Below, in pieces: positions 5,041 through 7,412 of a DNA stretch of 7,412 nt. The stretch is taken from positions 1 through 7,412 of the forward strand of contig JAABPS010000136.1 of assembly GCA_011391835.1 (NCBI GenBank). Reading direction: 5' to 3'. The stretch's first letter is position 1. Every line of letters begins with the position of its first letter. Below the pieces are notes generated by a model. The model was given only the letters and a program-made list of their open reading frames with translations, was not told the DNA's origin and did not search any database. The DNA comes from Desulfobacteraceae bacterium. GTDB taxonomy: Bacteria > Desulfobacterota > Desulfobacteria > Desulfobacterales > JAABPS01. The position numbers and the translations under genes are program-made.

Positions 5041-6390
5041 TTACTTCTTAAACGTTTCATAGCTAATGAGAATTTCAAGGGCTCGGGCAACCTGAATATC
5101 TTTTTTAAGAATATCTGAGTCCAGTTTGCCAACCCTGTATTCGTGGAGTTTCGCTGCCAGATCCTCTTCATTAAGTTCTTTTTGAGTTAAATCTTTTGTT
5201 TGATCCTGCGGTTTGTTTGGATCTGCATTTAGATGATTGCGTAAATCCTTTTCTTTTAGCATACGATCATCTAAGCTCATATCGCCTGAATATCCCTCTT
5301 TTACGACAATGTCAGGTTCAATACCTTTCGCCTGGATAGACTTACCGCTTGGCGTGTAATATCGGGCGGTTGTTAATTTCAAGGCAGAACCGTCCCGCAG
5401 GGGTTCAACAGTTTGGACAGAACCCTTTCCAAAAGAAGTCGTACCTAAAAGAAGGGCTCGTTTATGATCCTGCAAGGCTCCTGCAACAATTTCTGAGGCG
5501 CTCGCGCTGCCGCCATTGATCAGTAATACAATCGGATAATTGCGTTTTATTTTATTGCTTTGGGCAGAGAAGGTTTTCGTATTCTGTTCATTTCGCCCTC
5601 GTATCGAAAGAATAATACCCTCCTCCAGAAAAAGATCAGATACTTCTATAGCCTGATTAAGGAGCCCTCCGCCATTGTTTCTAAGATCTAATACAAGTCC
5701 TTTCAGAGCTGTTTTATCTGATTCAAATTTTTCTAAATCTTTAACAAGATCCTTTGTGGTGCTTCCGGTAAAATTGGTAATTCGGATATATGCATAACCA
5801 GGTTGCAGGGTGACGGATTTAATGCTCTCAATGGGGATGACATCACGAACAATCGTCAAATTAATTTCTTCAGGGGATTTGCCGCGAATGATCGTTATAG
5901 TGACTTTTGTTCCTTTAGGGCCTCTCATTCGATTGACTGCATCTCGCAAGTCATTGGTCGGCGTTCCATCCACTTTAATGATTTTATCCATTGCCTGGAT
6001 TCCGGCCTTGTACGCAGGTGTACCTTCGATAGGGGATATCACGGTGATAAAGCCCTCCCGCATGGTGATATGTATGCCAATGCCGGTAAATTTCCCTTTA
6101 GAATCGATTTGCAAGTCTTCAAATGCATCCGGCGGCATTAATTCAGAGTGAGGATCCAGGCTCTGAACCATTCCCTGGATTGCCTTTTGAATCAGATCGT
6201 TCGCTTCTACTGGATCGACATAATTTTGCTCAATGAGCTCGATTACATCACTAAAAAGTTTGAGGCTTTCATACGCCTCATCATTGCTTGCAGAAAGATT
6301 ACGATAAAAGCCAGATCCAATCGTCAGAAAAATGACGGCAACGATGACTATGAACCAAAGCTTTATGTGTTTGGATTTCTGGCTGATCAT
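5041..6390 (-). CDS. ctpA: Carboxy-terminal processing protease (S41 family)
   Basis: A 449-residue periplasmic serine protease of the CtpA/Prc family. It has a membrane anchor or signal sequence (about 10-28), an N-terminal helical region with NYVDP and the SLDPHSELM stretch (77-85), a PDZ domain (about 95-180, with GIGIHI and an AGIQAMDKIIKVDG core), and a protease core. The catalytic serine is S297 in GGSASASEI and the lysine is K322 in SFGKGSVQ. The spacing of 25 equals that of known CtpB and Prc active sites, and Q326 completes the triad. The YYTPSGKSIQAKGIEPD block (344-360) is also diagnostic. The C-terminal tail is charged. AAGGAGAAGGAG lies 7 bases before the ATG. Such proteases trim periplasmic proteins, often peptidoglycan hydrolases or their regulators, which fits the EnvC-like gene 71 bases upstream. 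Confidence 0.95.
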   Translation of the reverse strand: MISQKSKHIKLWFIVIVAVIFLTIGSGFYRNLSASNDEAYESLKLFSDVIELIEQNYVDPVEANDLIQKAIQGMVQSLDPHSELMPPDAFEDLQIDSKGKFTGIGIHITMREGFITVISPIEGTPAYKAGIQAMDKIIKVDGTPTNDLRDAVNRMRGPKGTKVTITIIRGKSPEEINLTIVRDVIPIESIKSVTLQPGYAYIRITNFTGSTTKDLVKDLEKFESDKTALKGLVLDLRNNGGGLLNQAIEVSDLFLEEGIILSIRGRNEQNTKTFSAQSNKIKRNYPIVLLINGGSASASEIVAGALQDHKRALLLGTTSFGKGSVQTVEPLRDGSALKLTTARYYTPSGKSIQAKGIEPDIVVKEGYSGDMSLDDRMLKEKDLRNHLNADPNKPQDQTKDLTQKELNEEDLAAKLHEYRVGKLDSDILKKDIQVARALEILISYETFKK

Positions 6391-6397
6391 ATAAATA

Positions 6398-6409
6398 CTC
6401 CTTCTCCTT
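6398..6409 (-). promoter_or_regulatory. Ribosome binding site of ctpA
   Basis: The minus strand reads AAGGAGAAGGAG, two overlapping Shine-Dalgarno cores. The nearer GGAG is seven bases from the ATG at 6388-6390. The gap to the envC-like stop is only 71 bases with no hairpin, so the two genes are probably co-transcribed. Confidence 0.85.
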
Positions 6410-6461
6410 TGAAAATGTTAGTTAATTTTCCAGCCCAATACACTAAAAAATAAGGCAACTC

Positions 6462-7412
6462 TTATTTGGTTTTTAACCAGATAAGAGGATCGACCGGTTT
6501 ATCCTGATGCCTGATTTCAAAATAAAGTTCAGGGCCAATAAGCGAACCTGTGTCTCCAACGATACCAATCACCTCTTGGCTCTCTACCTTTTGTCCTTTT
6601 TGCTTGAAAAGTTCTTCCGCATGAGCATAAACTGTATAGTAGCGATTTCCATGATCCAGGATAATCATATTGCCATACCCTTTGAACCAGCTTGCAAAAA
6701 GAACGTTGCCCGCCACTACTGCTTTTATGGGTTCACCCTTATCGGCAATAATATCGATACCGTTCCGGTAATTCATTACATTAAGTTCTTTATTTTTATA
6801 CGGTCCAAAACTACTCACTATTTTACCCCGTACAGGCATTTTAAGCAACCCTTTAAATGATAAAAAGGATTTTTCAGATATATTTTCCTTTGTTCCGGCA
6901 CTCTCAATTTGCTGGCTCAGGGATTTAATGGTCCGGTCGAGTTCGATAGACGCTTTTTGCAAGGCGTTGATTGAGGCAACTTGTAATGACTTTTTGTTCC
7001 GTATATCTGACAGCAGTTTCTCCCGCTCTTTTTTTCTTTCAGATGCGGTATCAATTTGATCTTTATAGTCGCTCTCCAGAAAAAGTTTTTCATCTTGCTG
7101 GATTTTAAGCTTTTTTAATAGGCTGGTATGTTGGTTTTTATTTTCGATAAGCATATTAATGGCCTGGCGATCATAAGCGAGAATGCGTTCAAGATAAACC
7201 TTTCTTTGAAGAAATTCATCCATGGACTCAGCAGAAGCTATCATATGCATTTTCCCGAGCCAGTTAAGTTTGTACAGGGCTATCAGACGTTTTGCCGCAT
7301 ATTGTTCGCTGGAATGAATCCTTTGTTCAAGGCTTTTTGTTGCATTCCGCGTGGCGGTAATTTCCTTTGAAAGAATTGCCAGATCTGTTCGTATCAGAGA
7401 GGCCAGTTTTTT
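6462..7412 (-). CDS. envC: EnvC-like murein hydrolase activator, coiled coil plus degenerate LytM domain (N-terminus missing)
   Basis: The frame is open to the right edge, so the true start lies outside; 316 residues are visible. An internal ATG at 7250 is not the start, because coding continues upstream with KRLIALYKLNWLGKM, a typical EnvC segment. Residues 1-180 are long charged helices, a coiled coil. Residues about 192-316 form an M23/LytM domain (MPVRGKIVSSFGPY ... GYGNMIILDHG ... GPELYFEIRHQDKPVDP). The zinc site is degenerate: the first histidine is replaced by R216 in YRNGID, and the HxH of GPHLHFE is ELY (265-267). Only the Asp of GID and H244 of YAH remain. The same kind of loss occurs in E. 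coli EnvC (SLYFE), which activates amidases rather than cutting peptidoglycan. The protein is therefore expected to be a periplasmic regulator of cell-wall amidases in division, alongside ctpA and yibQ. Confidence 0.88.
   Translation of the reverse strand, partial: KKLASLIRTDLAILSKEITATRNATKSLEQRIHSSEQYAAKRLIALYKLNWLGKMHMIASAESMDEFLQRKVYLERILAYDRQAINMLIENKNQHTSLLKKLKIQQDEKLFLESDYKDQIDTASERKKEREKLLSDIRNKKSLQVASINALQKASIELDRTIKSLSQQIESAGTKENISEKSFLSFKGLLKMPVRGKIVSSFGPYKNKELNVMNYRNGIDIIADKGEPIKAVVAGNVLFASWFKGYGNMIILDHGNRYYTVYAHAEELFKQKGQKVESQEVIGIVGDTGSLIGPELYFEIRHQDKPVDPLIWLKTK

Noticed and set aside
4947..5171. A 74-codon minus-strand frame overlapping the end of ctpA
   Set aside because: It overlaps a confidently coding part of ctpA in another frame, contains the terminator hairpin and the tandem repeat, and resembles no family I know.
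6507..6860. Plus-strand open frames opposite envC and ctpA (also 5803-6151 and 3552-3968)
   Set aside because: They are antisense shadows of genes with clear domains and active-site motifs, without ribosome binding sites or recognisable products.

Overview
The window looks like a piece of chromosome from an anaerobic bacterium, most plausibly a Desulfobacterota-type sulfate reducer or syntroph. The main clue is a glutaconyl-CoA decarboxylase alpha subunit (gcdA), typical of anaerobes that degrade glutarate, glutamate or aromatic compounds. The lineage is an inference, not something the sequence proves. All convincing genes lie on the minus strand, so transcription runs from right to left.

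Right part (about 4001-7412): a conserved cell-envelope cluster, transcribed envC-like > ctpA > yibQ-like. It encodes an EnvC-type coiled-coil/LytM protein (N-terminus cut by the window edge), an S41 carboxy-terminal processing protease with a full Ser/Lys/Gln active site, and a membrane-anchored divergent polysaccharide deacetylase. A strong hairpin with a short T run lies between ctpA and yibQ and may attenuate transcription into yibQ. Middle part (2156-3889): complete gcdA with a good ribosome binding site. It stands without its biotin carrier or membrane subunits in this window.

Left part (1-2155): an accessory region attached to the 3' end of gcdA. It holds a GC-rich small SAM methyltransferase gene, an AT-rich Phd/YefM-RelE toxin-antitoxin pair with a consensus sigma70 promoter and an overlapping palindrome, and the start of an unidentified protein that may be a type II restriction endonuclease. 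The modules are separated by three related segments (about 577-655, 1356-1412 and 2133-2194). Each contains the 3' end of gcdA (codons for PRIIKG or more, then stop) followed by a short CTCCAAC/GTTGGAG-type hairpin. The hairpin centres lie about 773 and 768 bp apart.

The most interesting observation is this triplicated gcdA 3' end. In the far copy (577-655) the last ten codons and the stop differ from the live gene only at four third-codon positions. This suggests that the displaced copies come from another functional gcdA allele, and not from a recent local duplication. One reading is that the end of gcdA is a target where small defence or stress modules accumulate stepwise, each event leaving or bringing a substitute gene end. 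No integrase or transposase is visible, so the mechanism is unknown.
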